Assembly (NCBI GenBank): GCA_903873775.1
Contig: CAIQPR010000024.1
Span: forward strand, 1 to 51,506
Origin: an uncultured Actinomycetes bacterium
Lineage (GTDB): Bacteria; Actinomycetota; Acidimicrobiia; Acidimicrobiales; RAAP-2
Direction: 5' to 3'
Length of the DNA: 51,506 nucleotides
In this document: one piece after another, positions 9,150 through 17,928 of the stretch
How positions within the stretch are numbered: the first letter of the stretch is position 1
Layout of the letters: each line of letters begins with the position of its first letter
The notes under the pieces: model-generated
The model's database searches: none
Told to the model about the DNA's origin: nothing
What the model saw: the letters and a program-made list of their open reading frames with translations, nothing else
Position numbers and translations under genes: made by a program

Positions 9150-9237
9150 GGAGGAGTGCGAGAGCGGCCGAATCGGCACGATTGGAAATCGTGTGTGGGG
9201 AAACTCACCGTGGGTTCAAATCCCACCTCCTCCGCCA
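9150..9237 (+). tRNA. tRNA-Ser(GGA)
   Basis: The acceptor GGAGGAG (9150-9156) pairs with CTCCTCC (9227-9233), followed by discriminator G and an encoded CCA (9235-9237). The anticodon arm CACGA-TTGGAAA-TCGTG gives GGA at 9184-9186. It has a long variable arm, as expected for serine, and a GTGGG-TTCAAAT-CCCAC T arm. Confidence 0.96.
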
Positions 9238-9366
9238 CGCTGCCCCCGTATCCCGACGGGGAACGGGCGGCACGCATCGCCCGGGTCAGATCCGTACGTG
9301 GCGAATGGTTCCCCCAGAGGGGGTACTGATACATTGCCAGTGAGCTGAGTCGAGCGGAGGTCTGTC

Positions 9367-10332
9367 ATGCGTGGATTCAAGGCACTGGGTGGCGTGGCCG
9401 CCGGCGGTCTCCTTCTGGCGGCGTGCGGAACGGCGGGGTCGTTCTCGACAGTCCTTAATTCAGTTGGTAGTGACCAGTACGCGCAGTTGCACATCACCGC
9501 GAACGCGTCCTCGACGAGCCAGCCCCTCTCCCAGGAGGCCCAGACGATCCTGGCCGGTCTCTCCTACGACGAGAAGGTAGAGAACGCTGGTGGCGGCGCT
9601 GTGTCGAATTGCCAGAAGACGTGCAATGTCGAAATCGACGTGAACTGGCAGGGTGCGGCATTCGCCACGATTCGCCAGATCAACGAGAACATCTACTTCT
9701 ACCTCGACACCAACACGATCGGCACCATCCCGGGCCTTAACCTGCCCGCGACCACGTTGTCGACGCTGTCGCTCACCGTGGGCAACCGCTGGCTCGAAAT
9801 TCCCTCCTCGGTGACGACGTCGCTGCTGAAGAAGGACCACTTCAACACCAAGAAGAGCGCGAAGGCTTCGCAGCAAGCGGAGCAAATGGAAGCCAAGCTC
9901 ATGGACATCATCGCGAAGGTGCTCACCTCGCAGCCCACGACGTCGCTGTCGAACGGTGGGTACGAAGAAAAGGGAAACATCGCCTCCCTCGTGAAAGCCG
10001 CGCTGCCGTCGGTACACAAGTTGTTCCCGACCGCCACGCTTCCCACGGACACCTCCAAGGTCCAGGGTTCCTACGACTTCACCATCCACGTGTCGGGCTC
10101 GACGCTCACCAACATGACCGCGTCAATTTCGGCTCAGGGCGACACGCTGGGTCTCCAAGTCGCCATCACCCACCTCGAGTACGCCATCACCGCACCGGCG
10201 CACTCGACGCCGGTGCCGAGTGACCTGCTGGGTGCGCTGACGGCATCCATGAACCCGTCGCCGTACGCCACGTATTCGTCGTCCGGAAGTTCGGTGGCCA
10301 CGACCACCAGCACCGGAATCTCACTCCAGTAG
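9367..10332 (+). CDS. exported lipoprotein of unknown function
   Basis: 321 residues. The N-terminus has a charged start, a Gly/Ala/Leu core and the lipobox LLAAC, so it is exported and lipid-anchored on the cell surface. The mature part is rich in Thr/Ser and predicted beta-strand, with one Cys-x3-Cys pair (NCQKTCNVEI). The shape (LTVGNRWLEIPSS, a substrate-free surface, a late SGSTLTNMTASISAQGD strand pair) resembles LppX/LprG-like lipoproteins in general layout, but I cannot assign a family. The start has GGAGG at 9356-9360. TACATT at 9330-9335 is a possible -10 element. Confidence 0.75.
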   Translation: MRGFKALGGVAAGGLLLAACGTAGSFSTVLNSVGSDQYAQLHITANASSTSQPLSQEAQTILAGLSYDEKVENAGGGAVSNCQKTCNVEIDVNWQGAAFATIRQINENIYFYLDTNTIGTIPGLNLPATTLSTLSLTVGNRWLEIPSSVTTSLLKKDHFNTKKSAKASQQAEQMEAKLMDIIAKVLTSQPTTSLSNGGYEEKGNIASLVKAALPSVHKLFPTATLPTDTSKVQGSYDFTIHVSGSTLTNMTASISAQGDTLGLQVAITHLEYAITAPAHSTPVPSDLLGALTASMNPSPYATYSSSGSSVATTTSTGISLQ

Positions 10333-10347
10333 CTCCCTCGTCGACTC

Positions 10348-10371
10348 TTGTCGGTGGCATGCCACCGACAA
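10348..10371. terminator. 24-bp perfect palindrome, probable terminator
   Basis: TTGTCGGTGGCA is followed directly by its own reverse complement. It lies 15 bases after the lipoprotein stop codon and would form a strong hairpin, so it is probably a terminator of L-shaped type (no T run). A perfect palindrome could instead be a protein-binding site for the next gene, whose start is 93 bases away. Confidence 0.5.
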
Positions 10372-10464
10372 CACCGTGCGATTTGTTGTCGCCCTGACGA
10401 CGTGCCCGGGTGAACGAACTTCTAAGATGGAGCGAGTTTTTACGTGTTCCAAGGGGAGAAGATC

Positions 10465-11370
10465 ATGTCGCGTCACGCGATCCGAACTGCTGTGTTGTCA
10501 CTGTCCATCGTCGCGGGCCTCAGCGCCGTGGCCCTCGCGCCGGTCGCGAGTGCCACCAGCACGCCTAAGTCCACGACGTACTACGTCGGACTTGGTGACT
10601 CGTACGCCGCCGGGTGGCAGTACGCGGGACAGCCCGCCAACACGGAACTCCACGGATTTGCCAACCAGGTTGACGCCGCACTCGCCAAGCAGGGTCACAA
10701 GATGACCCTGGAGAACTTCGGTTGCGGCGGCGCCACGACGACCTCGATCCTCAGCACCGTGGGCTGCCCCGACCCCACGACGGGTGGTCCGACGTACCCG
10801 ACCACGACCCAGGAAGCCGCGGCACTCGCGTTCATCTCCGCGCACAGCGGCCACATTGGACTGATCACGATTTCCATTGGCGGCAATGACTTCGACGGCT
10901 GCGTGGGCAATTCCTCGCCCGCGCAGTGCGTGCTCGCCGCAATGCCGACCATGAAGGCGAACGTCGAGACGTTGGTGAGTGACCTGCGCACCGCCGTCGG
11001 GAGTTCCGTGCCGATCATTGCCATCACCTACCCGGACTCCATCCTCGGCGAATGGTTGAACGGCAGCGCCGGCAAGGGACTCGCGTCGCTGTCGGTCACC
11101 GCATTCCAGGCCATCATCAACCCGACGTTGGCCCAGGCGTACGCCACGCAGAACGTCAGCCTCGTGGACGTGACAACCGCGACCGGCGCCTACATCCCCT
11201 GGACCAAGACCACGAAGCTCAAGCCGTACGGCAAGGTGCCCGTGGCGGTCGCTGACGCGTGCACGATCACCTGGTTCTGCGCCAAGGCGGGGGATATTCA
11301 CCCCACGCCGAAGGGCTACACCGTCATCGCGGGGCTCGTGGAGAAGCAGTACCACTCGCTCGTCGGCTAG
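10465..11370 (+). CDS. secreted SGNH/GDSL-family hydrolase
   Basis: 301 residues. The first 30 form a Sec signal peptide ending in VASA. The SGNH blocks follow: block I GLGDSYAAG with nucleophile Ser46, a Gly block (FGCGGATTT), block III GGND in SIGGNDFDGC, and block V DIHPTPKGY with His279 near the end. Such enzymes are extracellular lipases or esterases; several Cys suggest disulfides outside the membrane. The ATG at 10465 is chosen because AAGGGGAGAA lies just upstream; TAAGAT at 10423-10428 may be its -10 element. It follows an exported lipoprotein gene but is separated from it by a palindrome. Confidence 0.88.
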   Translation: MSRHAIRTAVLSLSIVAGLSAVALAPVASATSTPKSTTYYVGLGDSYAAGWQYAGQPANTELHGFANQVDAALAKQGHKMTLENFGCGGATTTSILSTVGCPDPTTGGPTYPTTTQEAAALAFISAHSGHIGLITISIGGNDFDGCVGNSSPAQCVLAAMPTMKANVETLVSDLRTAVGSSVPIIAITYPDSILGEWLNGSAGKGLASLSVTAFQAIINPTLAQAYATQNVSLVDVTTATGAYIPWTKTTKLKPYGKVPVAVADACTITWFCAKAGDIHPTPKGYTVIAGLVEKQYHSLVG

Positions 11371-11400
11371 AACGGGAGTCGGACAACCGACTCGAGGTTC

Positions 11401-11862
11401 ATGGCGTCAACCGCGCACGATGAGGAACGCATGGGACGAGCGCTCGCGCTCGCTCGTGTTGCCGCCGAGCACAATGACGTCCCCGTGGGGTGCGTCATTG
11501 AAGTCGACGGTGAGATCGTGGGCGAAGGAGAGAATCGTCGCGAGTTCTCCGCCGACCCCACGGCCCACGCGGAAGTTGTGGCCTTGCGCGACGCCGCGCA
11601 GCGACTCGGCACGTGGCGATTGGCCGGCGCAACGGCGTACGTCACACTCGAGCCTTGCGTCATGTGCGCCGGCGCTCTCTTGAGTGCGCGGGTGGCGCGG
11701 GTGGTGATTGGGGCGATGGACGAGAAGGCCGGCGCCGTGGGATCGCGGTACAACGTCCTCAATGACCCGCGCCTCCTCCACGAGGCCTCGATCACCGTGG
11801 GCGTTGAGGATGACGCCAGCGCGGAGTTGTTGCGTGCGTTCTTCGCCGACCGTCGTGGCTAG
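11401..11862 (+). CDS. tadA: tRNA adenosine(34) deaminase
   Basis: 153 residues. The zinc and proton-shuttle motif HAEVVALRDAA and the second zinc motif PCVMCAGALL are complete, and the RVVIGAMDEKAGAVGS segment is typical of TadA. It deaminates A34 to inosine in tRNA-Arg(ACG), which allows decoding of CGU, CGC and CGA. The tRNA-Arg(ACG) remnant at the right end of the window is the substrate type of this enzyme. The gene lies between an SGNH hydrolase and tRNA-Ser(CGA); a weak GAGG lies four bases before the ATG. Confidence 0.93.
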   Translation: MASTAHDEERMGRALALARVAAEHNDVPVGCVIEVDGEIVGEGENRREFSADPTAHAEVVALRDAAQRLGTWRLAGATAYVTLEPCVMCAGALLSARVARVVIGAMDEKAGAVGSRYNVLNDPRLLHEASITVGVEDDASAELLRAFFADRRG

Positions 11863-11922
11863 AACGCGCCGCCCCGTGTCTCGCCCCTGAAGGTCCACAG
11901 CGCACTGGCTAGACTCGTCCCC

Positions 11923-12007
11923 GGAGGAGTGCGAGAGCGGCCGAATCGGACGGTCTCGAAAACCGTTGTGTCTACGGGCACCGTGGGTTCAAATCCCACC
12001 TCCTCCG
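11923..12007 (+). tRNA. tRNA-Ser(CGA)
   Basis: The acceptor GGAGGAG (11923-11929) pairs with CTCCTCC (12000-12006). The anticodon arm ACGGT-CTCGAAA-ACCGT gives CGA at 11957-11959. It has a long variable arm and a T arm identical to that of the other tRNA-Ser. No CCA is encoded. Confidence 0.96.
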
Positions 12008-12011
12008 CGGT

Positions 12012-12044
12012 GACGAAACGGGCGACAAAGTCGCCCGTTTCGTC
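12012..12044 (+). terminator. intrinsic terminator after tRNA-Ser(CGA)
   Basis: A perfect 15-bp stem (12012-12026 with 12030-12044) with an AAA loop, followed by GTTTCT. It starts five bases after the tRNA. Confidence 0.9.
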
Positions 12045-12072
12045 GTTTCTCGACACCGTGACGTGCCAGATC

Positions 12073-12078
12073 TACGCT
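12073..12078 (+). promoter_or_regulatory. -10 element for a leaderless small gene
   Basis: TACGCT sits six bases before GTG 12085, which has no ribosome binding site. It decides the start of the following gene. Confidence 0.5.
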
Positions 12079-12084
12079 GCGCGC

Positions 12085-12321
12085 GTGACCTCCGTGGACG
12101 ACCTGCTGCGAGATCTGCTCCGTTGGCTTCATGAAGAGTCTCGTCCCTATGACGAGGTCATGGAGGCGTGGCGTACTTCGTGCCCCCGCTTGCCGGTGTG
12201 GGAGGAAGCGGGGGACTTCGGCTTCGTTCGCCGGTACCGCGGCGATGATGGCGTCGCGATGGTGACACTCACGCCGGCCGGGGTCGCCTTTCTCTCCCCC
12301 GCGCCGGCTACGACCAACTAG
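12085..12321 (+). CDS. small conserved protein of unknown function
   Basis: 78 residues from GTG 12085, chosen because TACGCT lies at leaderless distance; upstream codons of the open frame run through the tRNA and terminator and are not coding. The sequence RPYDEVMEAWRTSCPRLPVWE followed by a VTLTPAG ending is a recurrent pattern in small uncharacterised bacterial proteins and looks like a winged-helix-type fold. I know no function. It sits alone between a tRNA terminator and the aminotransferase gene. Confidence 0.7.
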   Translation: MTSVDDLLRDLLRWLHEESRPYDEVMEAWRTSCPRLPVWEEAGDFGFVRRYRGDDGVAMVTLTPAGVAFLSPAPATTN

Positions 12322-12404
12322 ACCGCGGCCCACGTCGCGGAATCTAACGAGAACTACGCTGTTTGGACTCTCCGGGTCACGGAGGGCTCAGAAAGGACAT
12401 TGTC

Positions 12405-13742
12405 GTGGACACCACCGTGCAAACGACCATTGGCACCCAGCGCGCGCTCGTCACCGAGCTGCCCGGACCGAAGTCTCAGGAACTGCACGCCCGACGCCGC
12501 AAGGTTGTGAGTGCCGGTCTCACGAATGGCTTCCCCGTGTATATCGACCGCGCCGCCGGGGCGATCTTGGTGGACGTTGACGGCAATCACCTGCTGGACC
12601 TCGGATCCGGCATCGCGGTGACCTCTATCGGTCACGCGGTGCCGGCCCTCATCGACGCCGTGAGCGAGCAAGTGGCGGCGTTCACCCACACGTGTTTCAT
12701 GGTCACCCCGTACGAGGCTTACATTCAGGTCTGCGAAGAGCTCGCTGCGCTGACGCCCGGCGATCACGAGAAGACCTCGGCCCTGTTCAACTCCGGCGCC
12801 GAAGCCATCGAGAACGCGGTGAAGATCGCGCGACTCGCCACCGGTCGCCCGGCGATCATCGTGGTCGACCACGCCTACCACGGTCGGACCAACCTCACGA
12901 TGGCGCTCACCGCGAAGAACATGCCCTACAAGGACCACTTCGGTCCCTTCGCACCCGAGATCTACCGCGTACCGACCAGTTATCCCTACCGCGACGGTCT
13001 GAGTGGTCCCGAGGCTGCCGCGCGCGCCATCGCCGAGATCGAGTCCAGCGTCGGTGCACACAACGTCGCGGCCATCGTGATCGAACCCATCCAGGGTGAG
13101 GGTGGCTTCATTGTCCCCGCCGAAGGATTCCTGCCGGCGCTATCAGCGTGGACCACGGCCAACGGCGCCCTCTTTATTGCCGACGAGATTCAGTCGGGTT
13201 TCTGTCGCACCGGCGCGTGGTTCGCCGTGGATCACGAAGGAGTGATCCCCGACATCGTGACCACCGCCAAGGGCCTCGCCGGTGGCATGCCGCTCGCCGG
13301 CGTCACGGGTCGCGCCGAGATCATGAACCAGGTGCACGAGGGTGGCCTCGGCGGCACCTACGGTGGCAACCCCGTGGCGGCTGTCGCGGCTCTCGCGACG
13401 ATTGCGACCATGCGGGACCTCGACCTGGCGGCTCGGGCCCGGCACATTGGCGACGTGGCCTTCGCCGCGTTGCGCGAACTGCAAAAGGACACCACCATCA
13501 TCGGTGAGGTCCGGGGTCGTGGCGCCATGATTGCTATGGAGCTCGTGGAGCCCGGGACGACCACGCCCAACGCCGCGGCGGCCAAGGCGATCGTGAACTT
13601 CTGCAACCAGCACGGCGTCATCGCGATCTCGTGTGGCACCTACGGGAATGTCATCCGACTTCTGCCGCCGCTCGTCATCACCGACGAGCAGTTGGCCGAC
13701 GGACTCGAGGTTCTCGCGGCGGCCGTGCGCTCCATCGGCTAA
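12405..13742 (+). CDS. gabT: 4-aminobutyrate aminotransferase (class III)
   Basis: 445 residues from GTG 12405, preceded by AAGGA seven bases upstream. Class III PLP-fold motifs are clear: the cofactor phosphate loop FNSGAEAIENAVK, Asp260 in FIADEIQSG, which holds the pyridine nitrogen, and Schiff-base Lys289 in TTAKGLAGGMPLAGV. The GlnGly-rich EPIQGEGGFIVP segment is typical of GABA/ornithine-type enzymes. It transfers the amino group of 4-aminobutyrate to 2-oxoglutarate, giving succinate semialdehyde. No succinate-semialdehyde dehydrogenase is adjacent, so other omega-amino acids remain possible substrates. Its stop overlaps the stop of the convergent protease gene. Confidence 0.87.
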   Translation: MDTTVQTTIGTQRALVTELPGPKSQELHARRRKVVSAGLTNGFPVYIDRAAGAILVDVDGNHLLDLGSGIAVTSIGHAVPALIDAVSEQVAAFTHTCFMVTPYEAYIQVCEELAALTPGDHEKTSALFNSGAEAIENAVKIARLATGRPAIIVVDHAYHGRTNLTMALTAKNMPYKDHFGPFAPEIYRVPTSYPYRDGLSGPEAAARAIAEIESSVGAHNVAAIVIEPIQGEGGFIVPAEGFLPALSAWTTANGALFIADEIQSGFCRTGAWFAVDHEGVIPDIVTTAKGLAGGMPLAGVTGRAEIMNQVHEGGLGGTYGGNPVAAVAALATIATMRDLDLAARARHIGDVAFAALRELQKDTTIIGEVRGRGAMIAMELVEPGTTTPNAAAAKAIVNFCNQHGVIAISCGTYGNVIRLLPPLVITDEQLADGLEVLAAAVRSIG

Positions 13743-14896
13743 TTCGCCACGCACGCCCCGGTGCTCACGTAGACCCCCGAGACGGCGCGAGAGAGATCGT
13801 GGGCGAGCACCGACGCCGGCACGGCGTAGCTGACGGTGGCGTCCACGACAGACTTTGAGAAGACCATCGAGGTCACGCGACCTCCCACGAGCACCGGGCT
13901 ACCGGAATTTCCCGGTTCGACCGTGGCCGAGAGAACCGCGAGACGCCGCGTCACCAACTCGTTGTTGTAGATGTCGCGACCGAGCGCGCTGAGGTATCCC
14001 GAAATCGCCGCCGGTGTGACGTGACGCGCCCCGTTCTCGGGATACCCCACCACCGCGGACGCCGAACCGGTGGGAAGGGGGCTCGCCACGAGAATGAGGG
14101 GCCGCGCGCGGAGGGCGGCGACCCGAAGGACCGCGACGTCATTGTTCTTGTCGAGCACCGCGACGCGCGCGACGTGACCATCAACCTCGAGTGCCGACGC
14201 GCCGGCGACCACGTGCGCCGCCGTGATGACAACGTCAGAGCCCACGGCGAAGGCGGTGCCTTCGTGCGTGTTGCCGCACGCCCCACGCGCCACCACCTTG
14301 ACCACGGACGTCGCCGCGGCACCAACCTCGCGACCCGTGACCACGACGCTCGGAATGGAGACCGGTGTGACGGAGGGCGCCACGACCTCAGCGAACACGC
14401 TCGGGAAATCCGCCGTGCGGAACAGCGACTGCACCTTGGCCTCGACACTCGGTACGGGGGGCATCACGACGTCCAGAACGTCGAGGATGCGCGAATTGCC
14501 AATGGCTCCCGACACCGAGGCGAAGGAGACATTGACGAGGAGACCAGCGATGAGCCAGCACGCGACGAGTGCGCCGAGCGCCGCCACCACGGCACCCCCG
14601 ACGCGGTCGATCGATCCCAACTTCAGTCGTCGCAGCGACAGATTCGCGGCCGCACCAATGAGGCGTCCCAACCACGCACCGACACCGGCCACGACGATCA
14701 CGAGAACAATCGCCACTAACGGTCGCCACGGAGTGGTGTGCACGTGTGCGGCGAGGGTGGGGGCGACCATGGTGCCGATGACAAACCCAGTAACAAAACC
14801 AATCGTGCCGCCGAGTTGACGCAGCGCCCCCACCGAGATGCCGCGGTACGTGGCGGCGATCACCGCGACGACGATCACGATGTCGGCCCAACTCAT
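13739..14896 (-). CDS. MarP-like membrane-anchored serine protease (CvpA + trypsin-like)
   Basis: 385 residues. Four N-terminal transmembrane helices (about 1-125) form a CvpA/colicin-V-production domain, followed by an extracytoplasmic chymotrypsin-fold protease. The triad is visible: His228 (TAAHVV), Asp253 (NNDVAVL) and Ser331 (EPGNSGSPVL). Cys207 and Cys382 match the disulfide pair reported for mycobacterial MarP, which needs it for stability. MarP protects mycobacteria against acid and oxidative stress by processing a peptidoglycan hydrolase; a similar envelope role here is an inference. The ATG is preceded by a leaderless-type -10. The gene diverges from a surface lipoprotein gene. Confidence 0.88.
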   Translation of the reverse strand: MSWADIVIVVAVIAATYRGISVGALRQLGGTIGFVTGFVIGTMVAPTLAAHVHTTPWRPLVAIVLVIVVAGVGAWLGRLIGAAANLSLRRLKLGSIDRVGGAVVAALGALVACWLIAGLLVNVSFASVSGAIGNSRILDVLDVVMPPVPSVEAKVQSLFRTADFPSVFAEVVAPSVTPVSIPSVVVTGREVGAAATSVVKVVARGACGNTHEGTAFAVGSDVVITAAHVVAGASALEVDGHVARVAVLDKNNDVAVLRVAALRARPLILVASPLPTGSASAVVGYPENGARHVTPAAISGYLSALGRDIYNNELVTRRLAVLSATVEPGNSGSPVLVGGRVTSMVFSKSVVDATVSYAVPASVLAHDLSRAVSGVYVSTGACVAN

Positions 14897-14903
14897 CTAG
14901 GTG

Positions 14904-14909
14904 AGGGTA
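14904..14909 (-). promoter_or_regulatory. -10 element for the MarP-like gene (leaderless)
   Basis: TACCCT on the minus strand ends seven bases before the ATG; no ribosome binding site is present. Confidence 0.45.
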
Positions 14910-14935
14910 GACCCAGTGGGCGCGGGATGCAGAAC

Positions 14936-14941
14936 TACGAT
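14936..14941 (+). promoter_or_regulatory. -10 element for the repeat lipoprotein (leaderless)
   Basis: TACGAT lies eight bases before GTG 14950, which would put the transcript start at or next to the start codon. Confidence 0.5.
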
Positions 14942-14949
14942 CGACACTC

Positions 14950-15963
14950 GTGCACCAACTCCCCCGTACCGCCCTTGCCATCGTCGCGGGCGGGCTGCTT
15001 CTCGCCGCGTGCGGCAGCACCGCACCGGCCCCCGCCACGCTTGATGGCGTGGCGTCCGTGAGTGTGTCGGTGCCCCTCTCCGCAGTTGGTTGCACGACCA
15101 ACGACACGTGTTACGCCGTCGGCACGACGGGCGTGGACACGACGGTCACGACCGCGGCCCAGTACAACGTGAAAGGCGGCGCGTGGCACGCGCTGGTCGC
15201 CCCGAGCGCCCCGTACGGCACACTCACGACGTCGTCCTGCTGGCGTGACGGGTGCCTCTTCGGGGGTAGCGGGCCGACGGGCGGTGATCTTGTGTGGAGT
15301 GTGACCGGCACCTCCCACCTCACCACAGTGTCCGCGCCCACCAACGGAGCGGGCGTCACGGACATCTCGTGTTACGGAGAGGGCACTTGCGCGGTCCTCG
15401 ATGTCAGCGGGACGGGCGTCGCGCGACTCAGCACGACCGCCGACGCGGGAGCGTCCTGGGACGCTCCTCGCGTGCTCACTGCAGCCTCCATCCCCTTCAC
15501 GGCGACCTCGTTGTCGTGTTTGTCGTCGCTCAATTGCGTTGTCGCGGTACACCTCACGTCGAGCAATACGAGCGTGGTCGACATCACCGAAGACGGCGGA
15601 GGGTCGTGGACACAAACCTCTTCGGGAGCGTGGTCCAACATCGATGATCTCCACTGCGCGCAGTCGTGGTGCGTCGCACGCGCCACGCCGACGACCGGGG
15701 CGGATGCAGTGGTGACCTCGAACACCGACGGGACGTCGTGGTCATCGCCGGTCACTCCTAATGGCCACGCGGTCACGAACATCGCGTGCGCGGCCCTGCA
15801 CCACTGCGTGGCCGTGCAGTCCACGGGCGTCGCCGTGCGATCGGGCTCTCACTGGACGAGCTTTCAACTGCACTACGTTCCCGGCCCACTCGTCAGTGTT
15901 TCGTGTGGGCACCGCTGGTGCGCCGCCGTGAGCGCACAGAGCGCTCTCAGCATTCCCCTGTAA
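14950..15963 (+). CDS. lipoprotein with seven cysteine-pair repeats, probable beta-propeller
   Basis: 337 residues. A signal peptide with lipobox LLAAC anchors it to the outer face of the membrane. The mature chain has seven repeats of about 43 residues, each with two Cys four or five residues apart followed by a small hydrophobic strand: VGCTTNDTCYAVG, SSCWRDGCLFGG, ISCYGEGTCAVLD, LSCLSSLNCVVAV, LHCAQSWCVARA, IACAALHHCVAVQ and VSCGHRWCAAVS. Seven repeats suggest a single seven-bladed propeller with a disulfide in each blade. Segments like TSDGGGSWT recall the Asp-box or photosystem-assembly propellers. It diverges from the MarP-like protease. Binding partner unknown. Confidence 0.8.
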   Translation: MHQLPRTALAIVAGGLLLAACGSTAPAPATLDGVASVSVSVPLSAVGCTTNDTCYAVGTTGVDTTVTTAAQYNVKGGAWHALVAPSAPYGTLTTSSCWRDGCLFGGSGPTGGDLVWSVTGTSHLTTVSAPTNGAGVTDISCYGEGTCAVLDVSGTGVARLSTTADAGASWDAPRVLTAASIPFTATSLSCLSSLNCVVAVHLTSSNTSVVDITEDGGGSWTQTSSGAWSNIDDLHCAQSWCVARATPTTGADAVVTSNTDGTSWSSPVTPNGHAVTNIACAALHHCVAVQSTGVAVRSGSHWTSFQLHYVPGPLVSVSCGHRWCAAVSAQSALSIPL

Positions 15964-15974
15964 AACCCGACGAT

Positions 15975-17717
15975 CTAGCTCTTCTTCATCGCGGCGAGCA
16001 AGAGTCCGGGAATCTTCGTCCACGACGGTTGCGCCTCGAAGGCCAGCAGCTTGCGCATCGTGGCCGCCGCGTTCTTATTGGTCGCGAACCACGCCGGTGT
16101 CGGTGTCGGTCGGAAGGGCCCTCGCACCACGGACTTCTGCGGACGGGCGAACATAAAGGCATTGCCCACAAATCCACTTCCGGACTGAATGTCCGTGACG
16201 GGGTGTCCCGGATACGCACCCCACACCGTCGTGGCGAAGGCGAAAGACATGGCGTGCCAGAGATTCACGCCGATCGACCCGTATCGCAAGTCGGCGATGG
16301 CGCGCTCGATTGCCGGACCGGTCTCGGGGTGCGACATCGAGGTCGGGTGCGCAATCAACGTCATCGACAACGTGCCCCAGACGACGTCGTTGCAGAAGGC
16401 CGTCGCCGCGTCGACAAAGTCGGCCGGTGTGTTCGCCGGGAGTGCCGTCTCGCTCATGAGCGAACAAAAGGCTTCGACATTGAGACAGACGTCGTCGAGA
16501 TTGGTCGGCGACACGTCACGAATCAGCGTCCACGGCAGGTGGTCACCCACGGCAGCACCCAATCGGTGCGCGTCGGGGTGCGCCGCGACAAAGGTGTTGA
16601 AGCGCTCGACGGCGCCGGGGTAATACGCCTTGCGCGTGGGTAACGACGCGAGCGTCGTCTCGAGAGCGGCGAGGAACTGTTCCCGCTGCGCCCATCCGGC
16701 GTGGGTGATCACAACGCGAGGAGTCAGGCAATTGAATCCCGCGTTGTTGGTGAGCATGGTCGCGACGTGCGCCGCTTGGAACGCAATGTCTTTGTCACTC
16801 CACTCACCGGGCACGATGACGACGGGCGAGACGTTGCCGAGTTCGCAGCTCACCGGCTTCGTGACCACTGGCTCGTTGGCGGCCTTGCGTCGCTGGCCCT
16901 CGTCACCGATGCCGAAGACGATCGCGTCGTGTGTCTTGTCCGATCCCGTGACGTGGATGTCGTCAATGCCCTCGTGACGAGTGAGGTACTCACCGACCTG
17001 GGCACCGCCACTCACGATGCGCAGGTAGCCGGGTTCAATGAGGGCGGCGAGGGCGGCGTTCCAGTGCGGGACCAGGTAGTCGTTCACCGGATTGGCCTTG
17101 AGAACAACAACCTTGCCTTCGACGAACATCTTGGTCAGAACGTCCCGGGGTCCGAGACTCGCCACGTTGCCCGCCCCGAGGACGAGAGAGACACCTTGGT
17201 GGGCGACGGGGTCCTTATAGAGAGCGGCCTGCGTGGCTTTCACCTCATCCTCGGTGACCCCGGGCTCCATCCACACTTCGCCGGAGAAGCCGCTGTAGAG
17301 AATCTTGTCGAATCCGCCACCGGGCAGGACCTGGACCGCAATGCGGTCGCCCGGCTTGTGCGTGACGGGCCCGGGGTACTGCGGCCGTCCCGTCGCGGCG
17401 ATATCAAGCAACGACGTCCGAAACGCCTGCGCCATGCGCAAGAACGTGCCGATGCCGCTGAAGAGTTCCTCACCGCTCTCCGGCGACGTGGGGTCCAGGC
17501 CCTTCGCCGCGCACGCGTCGGCGTTCCAGGCGTCGGCGACCGCGTAGGTGTCGCGGATCACGCGGGCGAGCAGTTCCGCTCGCTCTCGGGGAGACACCAG
17601 CGCCCACGTGCCGGCGCGTTCAGCGACCGCGGCCACCACGGCGTCGAGCGTCTCGGTATTGACAATGACCTGGTCCTGCGTACCCGACGTCGGCCCCGCG
17701 GCTCCTCGTTGCACCAT
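15975..17717 (-). CDS. aldehyde dehydrogenase family protein
   Basis: 580 residues from the ATG at 17715-17717, preceded on the minus strand by GGGGGGAACC; a frame open to 18062 overlaps the divergent gene and lacks ALDH similarity. Family landmarks are VTGSDKTHDAIVFG, CELGNVSPVVIVPGEW (the Glu-Leu-Gly region) and NNAGFNCLTPRVVI, with the catalytic Cys. The chain is about 80 residues longer than standard ALDHs and has a long C-terminal extension (FMFARPQKSVVRGPF). It should oxidise an aldehyde with NAD(P), or act as an acyl-CoA reductase; the substrate is unknown. It is convergent with the repeat lipoprotein gene. Confidence 0.82.
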   Translation of the reverse strand: MVQRGAAGPTSGTQDQVIVNTETLDAVVAAVAERAGTWALVSPRERAELLARVIRDTYAVADAWNADACAAKGLDPTSPESGEELFSGIGTFLRMAQAFRTSLLDIAATGRPQYPGPVTHKPGDRIAVQVLPGGGFDKILYSGFSGEVWMEPGVTEDEVKATQAALYKDPVAHQGVSLVLGAGNVASLGPRDVLTKMFVEGKVVVLKANPVNDYLVPHWNAALAALIEPGYLRIVSGGAQVGEYLTRHEGIDDIHVTGSDKTHDAIVFGIGDEGQRRKAANEPVVTKPVSCELGNVSPVVIVPGEWSDKDIAFQAAHVATMLTNNAGFNCLTPRVVITHAGWAQREQFLAALETTLASLPTRKAYYPGAVERFNTFVAAHPDAHRLGAAVGDHLPWTLIRDVSPTNLDDVCLNVEAFCSLMSETALPANTPADFVDAATAFCNDVVWGTLSMTLIAHPTSMSHPETGPAIERAIADLRYGSIGVNLWHAMSFAFATTVWGAYPGHPVTDIQSGSGFVGNAFMFARPQKSVVRGPFRPTPTPAWFATNKNAAATMRKLLAFEAQPSWTKIPGLLLAAMKKS

Positions 17718-17928
17718 GGTTCCCCCCAATGGTTCTCTAACTAGGTCGAGGCTATCGCTCGTGGTCGTCTCCGACGATGGCGGCGACGACCCTGCCGGAC
17801 CCGTATCACCTAGTTCACCAAAGGAAATAGTTGACATCAGCGCGGCTCGAGACTCGCACCAACGAGGTTGAAACAACCGTAGGATGGCCCGCGGACGCGC
17901 AGCGCGTCGGGAATCTAGGAGGATGCAC

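Noticed and set aside
8900..9334. Protein with the string VGFEPTVSFPTHDFQSCRFG
   Set aside because: This is the antisense translation of the tRNA-Ser gene plus flanks, a well-known annotation artefact; the same happens at 11859-12056.
14021..14719. 232-residue Arg/His-rich frame antisense to the MarP-like gene
   Set aside because: No ribosome binding site or homology; it is the mirror of a strongly coding strand with an intact catalytic triad.
17866..17878. Hairpin GGTTG-AAA-CAACC upstream of the FABP-like gene
   Set aside because: Only five base pairs; this length is expected by chance in 50 kb.
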